Position numbers and translations under genes: made by a program. Below the pieces are notes generated by a model. The model searched no databases and was not told where the DNA came from. It worked only from the letters and a program-made list of their open reading frames with translations. 64,000 nucleotides of DNA, taken from assembly GCF_002901445.1 (NCBI RefSeq), contig NZ_PPPD01000001.1:2162001-2226000 (forward strand), read 5' to 3'. Of this stretch, positions 30,916 to 41,866 are shown piece by piece. The DNA is from Deinococcus koreensis (lineage in GTDB: Bacteria; Deinococcota; Deinococci; Deinococcales; Deinococcaceae). Position 1 is the stretch's first letter; the number at the start of each line of letters is the position of its first letter.

Positions 30916-33552
30916 ATGCTGCTGGCCCGCGCCCCCACCGCCCATCTGGAGGGGTTCCTGCGCGACACCCTGGGCGGCGGCGCGACCCGGCTGTATGGGG
31001 AAGAGGCGGCCCCGGCGCGCACCCTGGGGGCCACCGAGCTGGGCTGGTCGGACGCTGTGGTGCGCGGCTTCGGCTTCGCGGAGGTCTATGCCCACCAGGC
31101 CGAGACCTACCGCCTGATGCGCGAGGGCCGGCACGTGATCGTGACCACCCCGACCGCCAGCGGCAAGACCGGCGCCTTTTTCCCCGGCGTCTTCGAGCGC
31201 CTGGAGCGCGATCCGGACGCCACCGCCCTGTTCGTGTACCCGCTGGTGGCGCTGGGCCAGGATCAGCGCGACAAGCTGCGGGCCTTCCGTGAGCGCGGCG
31301 GCTTTTCCTGGGAGATCGGGGCCTTCCAGGGCGCCGCTCAGGTGGGCGAGGTGTTCAAGGACGGCGTGCGGATGGTCACGGCCACGCCCGACAAGCTGCA
31401 CTGGTCGCTGACCCAGAGCGCCGTGCGCGCCTTCCTGGCGCGGCTCTCCTTTATCGTGCTGGACGAGGCGCACACCTACCGGGGGGGCTTCGGCTCGGAG
31501 GTCGCGGGGATGCTCCGGCGCCTTCTGGAACTGGCCCGCGCCCTGGGGGCGAAGCCGCAGGTCGTGCTCAGCACCGCGACCATCGGCAACCCGGCCGAGT
31601 TCGCGCGCGAACTGACGGGCATCGACGCCGTGGAGGTCAGCGAGTCCGGCGCCGCCAGGCCCGGCAAGCTGTACTACCTGGCCGACCACAGGGGCCAGCC
31701 GCGCCGCTTCTGGAACGCCGTGATGGACGCCAGCGCCCGCCACGACCTGAAGGTGCTGGCCTTCTTCCGGGGCCGCTCGCGGGCGGCGCGGCTGTATTCC
31801 ACCTACCGGGCGCAGCCGCAGTACGCGGGCCGGGCGCACCTGTACATGGCCGGCACCTCCGACCGCGAGGGCCGCCTGAGCGAGTTCCGCCGCGCGGCGA
31901 GCGGGGTGATGTTCGCCACCAACGCCCTGGAAGCCGGCGTGGACATCGGCGACCTGGAGGTCGTGATCATCGACGGCTATCCGGGCTCGCGCATGGCCTT
32001 CCGGCAGATGGCGGGGCGCGCGGGGCGGGTGGCGCCGGGGCTGGTGCTGTACCTCCCCTCTCTCAACGAACAGGGCGTGCCGCAGCCCGCCGACGCGTTC
32101 TATTCCAACTCGGGCAATTTTCTGGAACTGCTGACCGGCCCCATCGAGAAGGCGGTCGTCGAGGCGAACAATCCCTACCTCTCGCCCAAGCACCAGGCGC
32201 GCGGCAATGAGGAATTCCGCTCCGCCGGGCTCACAGAGCCGCATCTGCCCGAAGTCTCGCCGCAGAAATACTGGAACCTGCGCGGCGAGGGCAGCCTGAA
32301 GTTCGTGGTGGTCGAGGCCGACGACTGGGCGCGGGTGGGGGCCAGAGCGCTCGACACGCCGCTGGAATCGCCCAGCCAGCACTACGCGCTGACCGAGAAG
32401 CACGAGGGCGCGGTGTTCACGCTCGACGGCCAGGGCTACAAGGTCGTGCGCTGGGAGCGGCATGGGGCGGGCACCGCCATTCTGGTCGAGAAGTTCCAGG
32501 CGGCCAACCTGTTCACGCGCGGCCTGTACGCCATCGAGGTCACGCCGCGCGGCATGGGGAACTGGCACAAGCGCGGCCCGCTGGCCTTCCGGCACGGCGA
32601 GGTCACCATCCGGCGGCGGTATACGGGCTACCAGATGCTGCGGCAGGTCTTTGAGCGGGCCTGTATCGGCTGCGACCGCGAGCCCGGCCCGACCGAGCGC
32701 GCGTGTGCGAAGTGCGGGGGCCGCATTCAGGACCGGATGCAGGATCACAAGCTCAGCGAGCACCTGTACGACGTGCCGGTCGAGCTGCCGCCCTTCCGCA
32801 CCAGCGCGCTGGAAATCGGCATCGACGCCCGCGCCACCGAGCGCCCCACGGCGGTCGCGCACACCCTCAAGCACCTGCTGCAGAAGGTCACGCCCGAGCG
32901 CATCGCCTGCGACGAGAACGACCTCTCCGGCGCCTTCCGGGGCGGCCATGACACCTACTTCTACCTCTACGACGACTGGCTGGGCGGCCTGGGCGTGTCG
33001 CGCCGCGCCTATGAGCATCTGGACGACCTGCTGGCCCGCGCCCTGCAGCTGGCGGCCAAAACCTGCTGCCAGTCCCCGGACGGCTGCTACGCCTGCACGG
33101 CGGTGAGCCGCTGCTCCTCGCCCTTCCTGCCCAGCGGCGAGCGCCGCCCGACCGACAAGCACGCCACCCGCCGCTTTCTGGAGGAGGTGCTGGGCGTGCA
33201 GGCGGCGCCCGAAGCCCAGGCTGGGGCCGGCGACACGCCCCCCGACCTCGCGCCCGACCTGCCGCCCTCGTGGCCGCTGCAGGCGCGTGAACTGCTCGAC
33301 CTGCACGGCCTCTCGCTGCCCGAGGTCAGCGCCCGCCTGGGCCTGCCGAGCCGCGAGATCCAGCGCGCCGTGAACACCACCCAGCCCCTGCGCCTGCGCC
33401 ACCCCAGATTCGGCGAGGGCGTGTTCATGCAGGGTTTCTTGCAGGGGGAGCGGCGCGAGGTGCTGGTGTATTTTCCCGGCGTGGGCCAGAAGAGACTGCT
33501 GCTGCAGTTCGCCGGCCTGAGCGTCATCGAGGCCCCCGTCGCCTCCGGTTGA
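30916..33552 (+). CDS. DEAD/DEAH helicase with DUF1998, MrfA/Hrq1-like
   Basis: 878-residue superfamily 2 helicase. Motif I TPTASGKTGAF, motif II VLDEAHTY, motif III STATIGNP, and motif VI in RQMAGRAGRV. The C-terminal half has a four-cysteine cluster CIGC...CAKC (about 577-600) and a second cysteine cluster CCQSPDGCYACTAVSRC near residue 720, the MZB zinc site of MrfA/Hrq1 proteins, which act in mitomycin or crosslink repair. A further ~90-residue tail follows. TACACT (30903-30908) is 7 bases before the ATG. Its stop codon lies inside the tRNA-Gln promoter. Confidence 0.86.
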   Translation: MLLARAPTAHLEGFLRDTLGGGATRLYGEEAAPARTLGATELGWSDAVVRGFGFAEVYAHQAETYRLMREGRHVIVTTPTASGKTGAFFPGVFERLERDPDATALFVYPLVALGQDQRDKLRAFRERGGFSWEIGAFQGAAQVGEVFKDGVRMVTATPDKLHWSLTQSAVRAFLARLSFIVLDEAHTYRGGFGSEVAGMLRRLLELARALGAKPQVVLSTATIGNPAEFARELTGIDAVEVSESGAARPGKLYYLADHRGQPRRFWNAVMDASARHDLKVLAFFRGRSRAARLYSTYRAQPQYAGRAHLYMAGTSDREGRLSEFRRAASGVMFATNALEAGVDIGDLEVVIIDGYPGSRMAFRQMAGRAGRVAPGLVLYLPSLNEQGVPQPADAFYSNSGNFLELLTGPIEKAVVEANNPYLSPKHQARGNEEFRSAGLTEPHLPEVSPQKYWNLRGEGSLKFVVVEADDWARVGARALDTPLESPSQHYALTEKHEGAVFTLDGQGYKVVRWERHGAGTAILVEKFQAANLFTRGLYAIEVTPRGMGNWHKRGPLAFRHGEVTIRRRYTGYQMLRQVFERACIGCDREPGPTERACAKCGGRIQDRMQDHKLSEHLYDVPVELPPFRTSALEIGIDARATERPTAVAHTLKHLLQKVTPERIACDENDLSGAFRGGHDTYFYLYDDWLGGLGVSRRAYEHLDDLLARALQLAAKTCCQSPDGCYACTAVSRCSSPFLPSGERRPTDKHATRRFLEEVLGVQAAPEAQAGAGDTPPDLAPDLPPSWPLQARELLDLHGLSLPEVSARLGLPSREIQRAVNTTQPLRLRHPRFGEGVFMQGFLQGERREVLVYFPGVGQKRLLLQFAGLSVIEAPVASG

Positions 33553-33578
33553 CCCCCCGGGCGCCCGCTTGATAAACT
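33549..33578 (+). promoter_or_regulatory. promoter of tRNA-Gln
   Basis: TTGACC at 33549-33554 (overlapping the helicase stop codon), an 18-base spacer and TAAACT at 33573-33578. The transcript would start near 33585, leaving a ~35-base leader with a small GC hairpin before the tRNA at 33620. Confidence 0.55.
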
Positions 33579-33619
33579 CACCCCGCTTCGGGGCCCAGTG
33601 CCCGGAGCGGCAATCCGAT

Positions 33620-33693
33620 AGGGATATGGTGTAATGGCAGCACAACAGATTTTGGATCTGTTTGTCTAGGTTCGAATCCTAGTATCCCTGCCA
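33620..33693 (+). tRNA. tRNA-Gln (anticodon UUG)
   Basis: 74 bases with encoded CCA at 33691-33693. Acceptor arm agggata / tatccct, D-arm with GGTGTAATGGCAGC, anticodon stem acaga / tctgt with loop TTTTGGA (anticodon TTG at 33652-33654), and T-arm ctagg-TTCGAAT-cctag. The discriminator base is G. Confidence 0.96.
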
Positions 33694-33696
33694 CAA

Positions 33697-33727
33697 GGCG
33701 GCTCCGTTCAGGGGGCCGCCGCTTTCT
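33697..33727 (+). terminator. terminator of tRNA-Gln
   Basis: GGCGGC at 33697-33702 pairs with GCCGCC at 33715-33720, followed by the T-rich gctttctt. It starts 4 bases after the CCA end. Confidence 0.65.
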
Positions 33728-33921
33728 TATGGAGATGAAGCCCGTTTCATGATTCATCAGATTCGAGTCATGAGATGAAGTGCGCCTTTCCTCACGTTCA
33801 GTCAGCCTGCCTTCACTGCCCGTCAGGTGGCCGGGCGTAGCCTTGTTTCAGAGGCACAGCACCCGTCCAAGTCGCGTCAGACCCTTCTGGCGCGCGACTG
33901 ACGGCCGGCCCGGAGGAATCC

Positions 33922-34515
33922 ATGAAGAAGCCCATCATCCTGCTCGCTCTGACCGCTTCCCTGCTGGGCCTCGCCGCCCCCGCCTTCGCCTCCCCCAGGC
34001 TGAGCGCCCAGAGCATCATCGTCAATCCGGTGCCCACCACCCTGAGCACCAAGGTGTGGGTCGACCGCGATCCCTACGGCACCGGCACGCCGGACTACCG
34101 CGTGGGTGACCGCATCACGATCTCGACCCAGACGAGCGAGAACGCCTATATCTACCTGTTCAACCTGAACCCCGACGGCACGACCGACCAGATCCTGCCC
34201 AACCGACTGAGCGCGAGCAGCAGCAACTACGTGCGGGCCGGCCAGGTGCGCCGCTTCCCCGCTGCCGGGGACAATTTCACCTTCGACATCAGCGGGCCTT
34301 ACGGGCTGAACAAGGTGCTGGTGATCGCCAGCCGCCGCCCGCTGAACCTCAGCGAACTGAGCAGCTACCGTTCGGGCGACGCTTTCGCGACCGTCAGACC
34401 GCAGACGCCCGGCCGTCTGGCCCAGGCCCTGAGCATCGTGGTGAACCCCATCAGCCAGCCTGTGCCCCAGCAGGACTGGACGAGCGACACCGTGCAGTAC
34501 AACGTGGCCTACTGA
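33922..34515 (+). CDS. secreted DUF4384 domain protein
   Basis: 197 residues: signal peptide (1-23, ending AFA), then a DUF4384 core with VWVDRDPYGTGTPDYRVGDRITISTQTSENAYIYLFNLNPDGTTDQILPNR, a domain often fused to envelope or signalling proteins. The QSIIVNPVP motif near the N-terminus recurs as LSIVVNPIS near the C-terminus, an internal repeat. The ribosome site GGAGG precedes the ATG by 5 bases and there is a long leader with an imperfect agtcgcg/cgcgact hairpin. It is probably exported to the periplasm or cell surface. Confidence 0.8.
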   Translation: MKKPIILLALTASLLGLAAPAFASPRLSAQSIIVNPVPTTLSTKVWVDRDPYGTGTPDYRVGDRITISTQTSENAYIYLFNLNPDGTTDQILPNRLSASSSNYVRAGQVRRFPAAGDNFTFDISGPYGLNKVLVIASRRPLNLSELSSYRSGDAFATVRPQTPGRLAQALSIVVNPISQPVPQQDWTSDTVQYNVAY

Positions 34516-34533
34516 GCCACGGAAAGCAGCGAC

Positions 34534-34575
34534 CGCCGGCCGGGTGAATGGAGAACTCCGTTCGCCCGGCCGGCG
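34534..34575 (+). terminator. hairpin after the DUF4384 gene
   Basis: 15-base arms (34534-34548 and 34561-34575) pair with one G-U; loop of 12. It lies 19 bases after the stop. No strong T-run. Confidence 0.6.
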
Positions 34576-34592
34576 TGTTGGGTTGAGGTGGA

Positions 34593-34759
34593 AGGCGACC
34601 CCTCTCCTTCGGAGCTGTACCAGCCAGTCTGCTTCGCAGCCAGCTCCCCTCAAAGGGAGCCAGGAAATGCCTGCCAGCCGTGCTTTTCCCTGCCTCCCTC
34701 TTAAGGGGAGGTGGCGCGGAGCGCCGGACTCGAAGAGCTGCACAGCAGCGGGGTCGCCT
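34593..34759. repeat. palindromic intergenic repeat, copy 2
   Basis: 167-base element with terminal inverted 10-mers aggcgacccc (34593-34602) and ggggtcgcct (34750-34759). Inside are ccttcggagctgtaccagcc, two short cctc/gagg palindromes (cccctcaaagggag, ccctcttaagggga) and gagctgcacagcagc. The order and motifs parallel the element at 1011-1113. It lies between the DUF4384 terminator and the priA promoter; a trailing role in mRNA stability is possible. Confidence 0.6.
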
Positions 34760-34806
34760 ACCGCGTCAACGCCCAGCCCTCCCCCCGCCGCGCTAGCCTA
34801 CGGGGC

Positions 34807-37323
<2,517 letters not shown>

Positions 37324-37353
37324 GAACCGTATCCTGGCAGGTGGAGGCAAGCC

Positions 37354-37800
37354 GTGAACGACTGGGATGATCTGCTGCTCACCGGAGGATTTGCGCCACG
37401 CGAGGTCATTTTGGCAGGACTGACCCTGAACCAGGTGGGTGCAAGGCCTGACGGTGTTCCTCACAGCATCTATCAGGAGCTGTGGCATGCGGCCATGGTG
37501 CTCAAAATCTCCCTGGACGAGGGCCGCTCAGCCCTGGAACGCTGGCCCTACGCCCAGCATTTTCCCGAGTCCGCCGCTCCCGCTGACCAGCAGGACTGGG
37601 ACGACCTCGTGTCGATGTTCCTGACATATTCCAGGCAAGCCGTGACACGGGCAAAGGACGAACGCTGGCTCAGCTCCCCAGAACCAGGTTACCCCCACTC
37701 GACGTGGCGCGATGGCCTGGAGTTTCTCGCCGTCCACACGGCGTATCACCTGGGCAAGGTGGTGTGTCTGCGGCAGATCATGAAGAACTGGCCGCAGTAA
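37354..37800 (+). CDS. DinB-like metalloenzyme-fold protein
   Basis: 148 residues, a four-helix DinB/YfiT-like fold. Likely metal ligands are His in QELWHAAMVLK and the pair in VHTAYHLGKV, in the family's first and last conserved positions. Many relatives are thiol-dependent S-transferases. GTG start with GGAGG 5 bases upstream; TATCCT at 37330-37335 gives a short leader. It begins 30 bases after priA. Confidence 0.72.
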   Translation: MNDWDDLLLTGGFAPREVILAGLTLNQVGARPDGVPHSIYQELWHAAMVLKISLDEGRSALERWPYAQHFPESAAPADQQDWDDLVSMFLTYSRQAVTRAKDERWLSSPEPGYPHSTWRDGLEFLAVHTAYHLGKVVCLRQIMKNWPQ

Positions 37801-37822
37801 ACGGCCGCCCAGCCCCTCGCCT

Positions 37823-39586
37823 TCAAGTGACCGCCTCCCCAAAATCCACGCTCGCCGCCCGCTCCAGCGCCGCATAGGCTCCATCTTCAGCCCTGAGCCT
37901 GTCCGGCGGGCCGTCCTCCACGATCCTCCCGCCCGCCAGCACGATCACGCGGTCGGCGGTGCGCGCCAGGCTCAGCCGGTGCGTGACGATGAGGGCGGTG
38001 CGCCCCCGCATCAGCACGTCCAGGGCCGCGACCACCTGGGCCTCACTCCCGGCGTCCACGGCGCTGGTGGGTTCGTCCAGTAGCAGGACGCTGGGGCGGG
38101 CCAGCAGCGTGCGGGCAATCGAGAGGCGCTGGCGCTGGCCGCCTGAGAGCTTCACGCCGCGCTCGCCCACCACGGTGTCCAGTCCGTCCGGCAGCGCCCG
38201 CACGAACGCGAGCGCGTGGGCGGCGCGCAGGGCGTCCTCGACCTCAGCGTCTGTGGCGGCCGGCCGGGCGTAGCGGACATTGTGGGCCACCGTGTCGTGG
38301 AACAGGAAGGTGTCCTGCGCCATCACGGCCGCGTGCTGGCGCAGGCTGCCCAGGGTCAGGGCGCGCACATCCAGACCGTCCAAGCGCACGCTGCCCTGTT
38401 GCGGGTCGTGGCTGCGGGTGACCAGCCCCAGCAGCGTGCTCTTGCCCGCGCCGGATTCGCCCAGCAGGGCCACGCGCTGCCCGGCGGGGATGTGCAGCGT
38501 CAGATTCTGCAGGATCGGCCGGGCGGGGTCATAGCCGAAAGTCACGTGCTCGAAGGCGATCTCGCCGCGTACCGGGCTGGGCAGCGGGCGGGCGCCGGGG
38601 CCCTCCTGCACGCTCACGGGCGCGTCCAGCACCTCGAACACGCGCCGACCACTGGCCTGGGCGCGCTGCAGTAGGTCGCCGATGTTGACCAGATCGTCGA
38701 TGGGGCCATAGAAATAGCGGCCGTAGCCCCGGTAGGCCAGCAGGCCGCCCAGCGTGAACTGTCCGGCCAGGATCAGCCACGCGCCGCCGCCCAGCATGAT
38801 CACGTTGCCCAGGTTGCCCACGAAGCGCGCCCGTGGAAAGGCCCGGTTGCGGATGGTCACGGCCTTCACGCCCTCCTCGTAGAGCTGCTGGCCCAGCGCC
38901 CCGATGCGGGCGGTCTCGTCGCTCTCGCGGGCGAAGCCCTGCACGACCCTTATTCCGGCCAGGCGGTCGCCGATCAGGGCACTCAGGTCGCCCAGCCGCT
39001 CGCGCGCCGCGCGGTAGGCGGGCTGCACGGTGCGCCCGTAGCGCCACAGCATCGCGCCCACGGCGAGCATCGGCAGGGTGGTCAGCACGCCCAGCAACGG
39101 CTGCAGCGCGATGAAGATGCCCACCACGCCCAGAACCCGCAGCGCGTTCGCCAGAACGGCGTCGGTGCCGCGCACCAGCACGTCTTGCAGGGCGTCCACG
39201 TCGCCGGTCACGCGGGCGATCAGGTCGCCGCTGCGCTGGGACTCGAAATAGGCCGCCGACTGCCCCTGCAATTTGCGGTACAGGGCCAGTCGCAGGTCGC
39301 GCGTGAACGCCTGTCCGGCGCGTTCCAGCAGCAGGCCGCGCCACGCGCTCAGGAGTTGCTGTATGCCGAACACGCCCACCAGCAGCGCCAGGTGCCCCCC
39401 GATGAAGGCCCAGTCCCCAGCCGGCAGCCCCTGATCGACCACCCGGATCCACACCAGCGGCGGGTACAGCTCGGCGGCCACGCTGCCCAGCAGCAGCGCC
39501 AGCCCCAGCCCGACCGTGCGGCGGTAGGGGGTCAGCAGGCCGTACAGGCGGCGCAGGGGGGTGGGAGGAGAGGACGGCGCGGGCAT
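37823..39586 (-). CDS. ABC exporter, fused permease-ATPase
   Basis: 587-residue half-transporter. The transmembrane domain (about 20-310) is followed by a nucleotide-binding domain with Walker A LLGESGAGKSTLL, signature LSGGQRQRLSIART, Walker B VLLLDEPTSAVD and H-loop VTHRLSL. Typical of multidrug or lipid exporters; the substrate is unknown. TACGCT (minus strand, 39599-39594) is 7 bases before the ATG. It is similar in layout to the exporter at 1179-2999 but not closely alike. Confidence 0.88.
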   Translation of the reverse strand: MPAPSSPPTPLRRLYGLLTPYRRTVGLGLALLLGSVAAELYPPLVWIRVVDQGLPAGDWAFIGGHLALLVGVFGIQQLLSAWRGLLLERAGQAFTRDLRLALYRKLQGQSAAYFESQRSGDLIARVTGDVDALQDVLVRGTDAVLANALRVLGVVGIFIALQPLLGVLTTLPMLAVGAMLWRYGRTVQPAYRAARERLGDLSALIGDRLAGIRVVQGFARESDETARIGALGQQLYEEGVKAVTIRNRAFPRARFVGNLGNVIMLGGGAWLILAGQFTLGGLLAYRGYGRYFYGPIDDLVNIGDLLQRAQASGRRVFEVLDAPVSVQEGPGARPLPSPVRGEIAFEHVTFGYDPARPILQNLTLHIPAGQRVALLGESGAGKSTLLGLVTRSHDPQQGSVRLDGLDVRALTLGSLRQHAAVMAQDTFLFHDTVAHNVRYARPAATDAEVEDALRAAHALAFVRALPDGLDTVVGERGVKLSGGQRQRLSIARTLLARPSVLLLDEPTSAVDAGSEAQVVAALDVLMRGRTALIVTHRLSLARTADRVIVLAGGRIVEDGPPDRLRAEDGAYAALERAASVDFGEAVT

Positions 39587-39647
39587 CCCCCGGAGCGTAG
39601 AGCGCCCATCACGGTGCCGCGTGGGGAAGACCCACTATCCTGCCCGC

Positions 39648-40619
39648 ATGACTGCCGCCGACCCCCAGCCCGACCAGCGCGTCCCCGTGATCGTCGTGGG
39701 CGGCTTCCTGGGGGCCGGCAAGACCACGCTGGTCAACCACCTGATCCGCAGCCTGCCGCACCGCCTGGGCATCATCGTGAACGAGTTCGGCGCGCAGGGC
39801 GTGGACGGCGCCCTGATCGAACGCTTGCAGGACGACGTGACCGAGCTGACCGCCGGCTGCCTCTGCTGCACCGGCCGGGACGACCTGCTGCGCGCCCTGG
39901 TGACCATCGCCATGCGCGAGCAGAAGCCCGACGCCGTGGTGGTCGAACTCTCCGGTGTGGCCGACCCGACCCCGGTGCTGACGACCCTGCTGGAACGCTC
40001 GGTGCGTGCCGCCTTCCGCGTGACCACCCTGGTCGCCGTGGTGGACGCCCGACACGCCCTGCAGACCCTGCGCGAGCACCCCGAGGCCGCGCGGCAGCTC
40101 GCCTACGCCAACGTGGTGGTGCTGAACAAGACCGATCAGGCCGATCCGGGGCTGCTGGAGCACGCTTCAGGGGTGCTGCGCGGCGTGAATCCGCTGGCCG
40201 AGATCAAGCGGGTGGAGCGCGGCCAGATCGACGCGGACGCCCTGCTGGCGCGCGACGATTTCGACCCACGGGTGCTGGACGGCGTGGACGAGAGGGCCGC
40301 GCACACGCCGGGGCTGACCTCCTTCACGCTGCGCGCGGGGCGGCCGCTCGATCCCTACCGCTGGCAGCGCTTCATGACGGACTTCCTGCTCTCGCGCCCG
40401 GCCGAGGTGCTGCGCGCCAAGGGCTTTCTCGATCTGCACGGCTACCCGCAGCGGATTCTCTTCCAGGCCGTGCGCGACCTGTTCACCACCGACGCCTGGG
40501 AGGAAGGAAACGGCCACAGCGAACTGGTGGTCATCGGGCGCGGGCTCGACCGGGCGGAGTTCGAGTCCGCCTGGGAAGGGTGCCTGATCCCCGACCCCGC
40601 CGAACTGATCCCGGACTGA
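39648..40619 (+). CDS. G3E (CobW/COG0523) family GTPase, metal chaperone type
   Basis: 323 residues. P-loop GGFLGAGKTTLVN, the metal-binding CxCC motif in TAGCLCCTGRDDLL, switch glutamate in VVELSGVADPTP, and base-recognition NKTD; the C-terminal CobW_C domain contains DFLLSRPAEVLRAKGFL. COG0523 members insert or deliver metals, mostly zinc, to client enzymes. No histidine-rich stretch or Zur box is seen. TATCCT at 39636-39641 is 6 bases before the ATG, so the mRNA is leaderless. Confidence 0.87.
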   Translation: MTAADPQPDQRVPVIVVGGFLGAGKTTLVNHLIRSLPHRLGIIVNEFGAQGVDGALIERLQDDVTELTAGCLCCTGRDDLLRALVTIAMREQKPDAVVVELSGVADPTPVLTTLLERSVRAAFRVTTLVAVVDARHALQTLREHPEAARQLAYANVVVLNKTDQADPGLLEHASGVLRGVNPLAEIKRVERGQIDADALLARDDFDPRVLDGVDERAAHTPGLTSFTLRAGRPLDPYRWQRFMTDFLLSRPAEVLRAKGFLDLHGYPQRILFQAVRDLFTTDAWEEGNGHSELVVIGRGLDRAEFESAWEGCLIPDPAELIPD

Positions 40620-40707
40620 GGGGCAGGGGCATGAATGCACCTGAACCTGCTTCCCACGCGGTCTGGACGGGGTGCGGGTAGGGTGGCCGCATCACAGGAG
40701 GCCCTTC

Positions 40708-41313
40708 ATGTCCAGCCCTGCCACCCTCACCCTGCCCCAGCGTCGTCCGCCCCACGACCCACCCGCTCACGTCGTCGAGGACGCCCTGAGCAATCACGAC
40801 GGGCTGGAGACGGTGGCCGACACCCTCCAGGGGCTGCTCCGGGGCGCCGAGGCCCACCTGCCCGCTGGCGTGATGAACGCCCTGCACGGCGAGTGGCTGG
40901 GCCACCCCATCCATCCGATCCTGGTGCACCTGCCGCTGGGGGGCTGGATGGTGGCGGCGGCGCTGGACTTCCTGCCGACCCGTCAGCCGGGGGGCAACGA
41001 GGCCGCCGCCGACCTCGCCCTGACCCTGGGCACGCTGGGGGCGGTCGGCACGATTGCCACCGGCTGGGCCGACTGGAGCACCACGCGTGGCGAGGCCCGC
41101 CGCACCGGGCTGATCCACGGCGCGCTGAACGAGACCGCCTTCGTCCTGAACGTCGGCTCCATCCTGGCGCGGCGGCGCGGGCGGCGGGGGCTGGGGAAGG
41201 CACTGTCCGGGGCGGCGCTGGGGCTGGCGGTCGCGGGCGGCTTCCTGGGCGGCGAACTGGTATACCGGCACGGGCTGGGCGTGGGGCGCACGATGGCCTG
41301 GCCTCAGGGATAA
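40708..41313 (+). CDS. DUF2231 membrane protein
   Basis: 201 residues. The central region (GEWLGHPIHPILVHLPLGGWMVAAALDFL) has the HPxHxxLVHxP motif of DUF2231, with four hydrophobic segments in all (IPILVHLPLGGWMVAAAL, ALTLGTLGAVGTIATGW, FVLNVGSIL, ALSGAALGLAVAGGFLG). A long hydrophilic N-terminus (about 60 residues) precedes it. AGGAGG lies 6 bases before the ATG, and TAGGGT at 40679-40684 is a likely -10. Function unknown; some relatives bind haem. Confidence 0.78.
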   Translation: MSSPATLTLPQRRPPHDPPAHVVEDALSNHDGLETVADTLQGLLRGAEAHLPAGVMNALHGEWLGHPIHPILVHLPLGGWMVAAALDFLPTRQPGGNEAAADLALTLGTLGAVGTIATGWADWSTTRGEARRTGLIHGALNETAFVLNVGSILARRRGRRGLGKALSGAALGLAVAGGFLGGELVYRHGLGVGRTMAWPQG

Positions 41314-41323
41314 TCTGCGCCCT

Positions 41324-41803
41324 GTGACCCTGCACCCCGACCTCTATCTGCCCAGTCCCGAGGAATTCGATGGGCTCAGCCCCCAGGCCCGCGCCGAGCG
41401 CCTGAACGGCCCCCACGGCGGCGGGCTGGACGGCACGCTGGGCCAGCGGCTGGGCATCACCTGGCTGAGGATCGAGCGGGACCGCCTGAGCGCGCGGATG
41501 CCCGTCGAGGGGAACCGTCAGCCCTCCGGGCGCCTGCACGGGGGCGCCAGCCTGGCACTGGCCGAGGAACTGGCGAGCATGGGCTCGTGGATCAATCTGG
41601 ACGTCCGCAAGCAGGTGGCGGTCGGCGTGGATCTGAGCGGAACCCATGTGCGGGGGGCCCTGGGCGGCTCCGTGACCGGCGAGGCCACGCTGGCCTACCG
41701 GGGCCGCACCGTGATGGTCTGGACGGTGGAGATCCGCGATGAGCGCGGGCGCGTGACCAGCCTCGCGCGCTGCACCTGCAACGTGATCTCCACCGGCGGC
41801 TGA
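41324..41803 (+). CDS. hotdog-fold thioesterase (PaaI/MenI-like)
   Basis: 159 residues; central motif QPSGRLHGGASLALAEELASMGS, the HGGxS-type hotdog active site with glutamate at the end, as in DHNA-CoA hydrolase MenI/YdiI and PaaI. A menaquinone-synthesis role is plausible since Deinococcus uses menaquinone, but is inference. The GTG start follows TAATCT (41311-41316) by 7 bases; the TAA of that hexamer is the stop codon of the preceding DUF2231 gene. Confidence 0.76.
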   Translation: MTLHPDLYLPSPEEFDGLSPQARAERLNGPHGGGLDGTLGQRLGITWLRIERDRLSARMPVEGNRQPSGRLHGGASLALAEELASMGSWINLDVRKQVAVGVDLSGTHVRGALGGSVTGEATLAYRGRTVMVWTVEIRDERGRVTSLARCTCNVISTGG

Positions 41804-41832
41804 GTTCGGCAGGCTCAGCGGCAGAGGCCCAC

Positions 41833-41856
41833 CCAGCGCCAGAAACCCAGCGCTGG
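41833..41856. terminator. hairpin between thioesterase and csaB
   Basis: CCAGCGC (41833-41839) pairs with GCGCTGG (41850-41856), loop 10, between convergent genes; no T-run. Confidence 0.5.
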
Positions 41857-41866
41857 AGCCCCAGTG

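Noticed and set aside
30856..33645. 929-residue open frame opposite the helicase
   Set aside because: Antisense shadow; also crosses the tRNA-Gln promoter.
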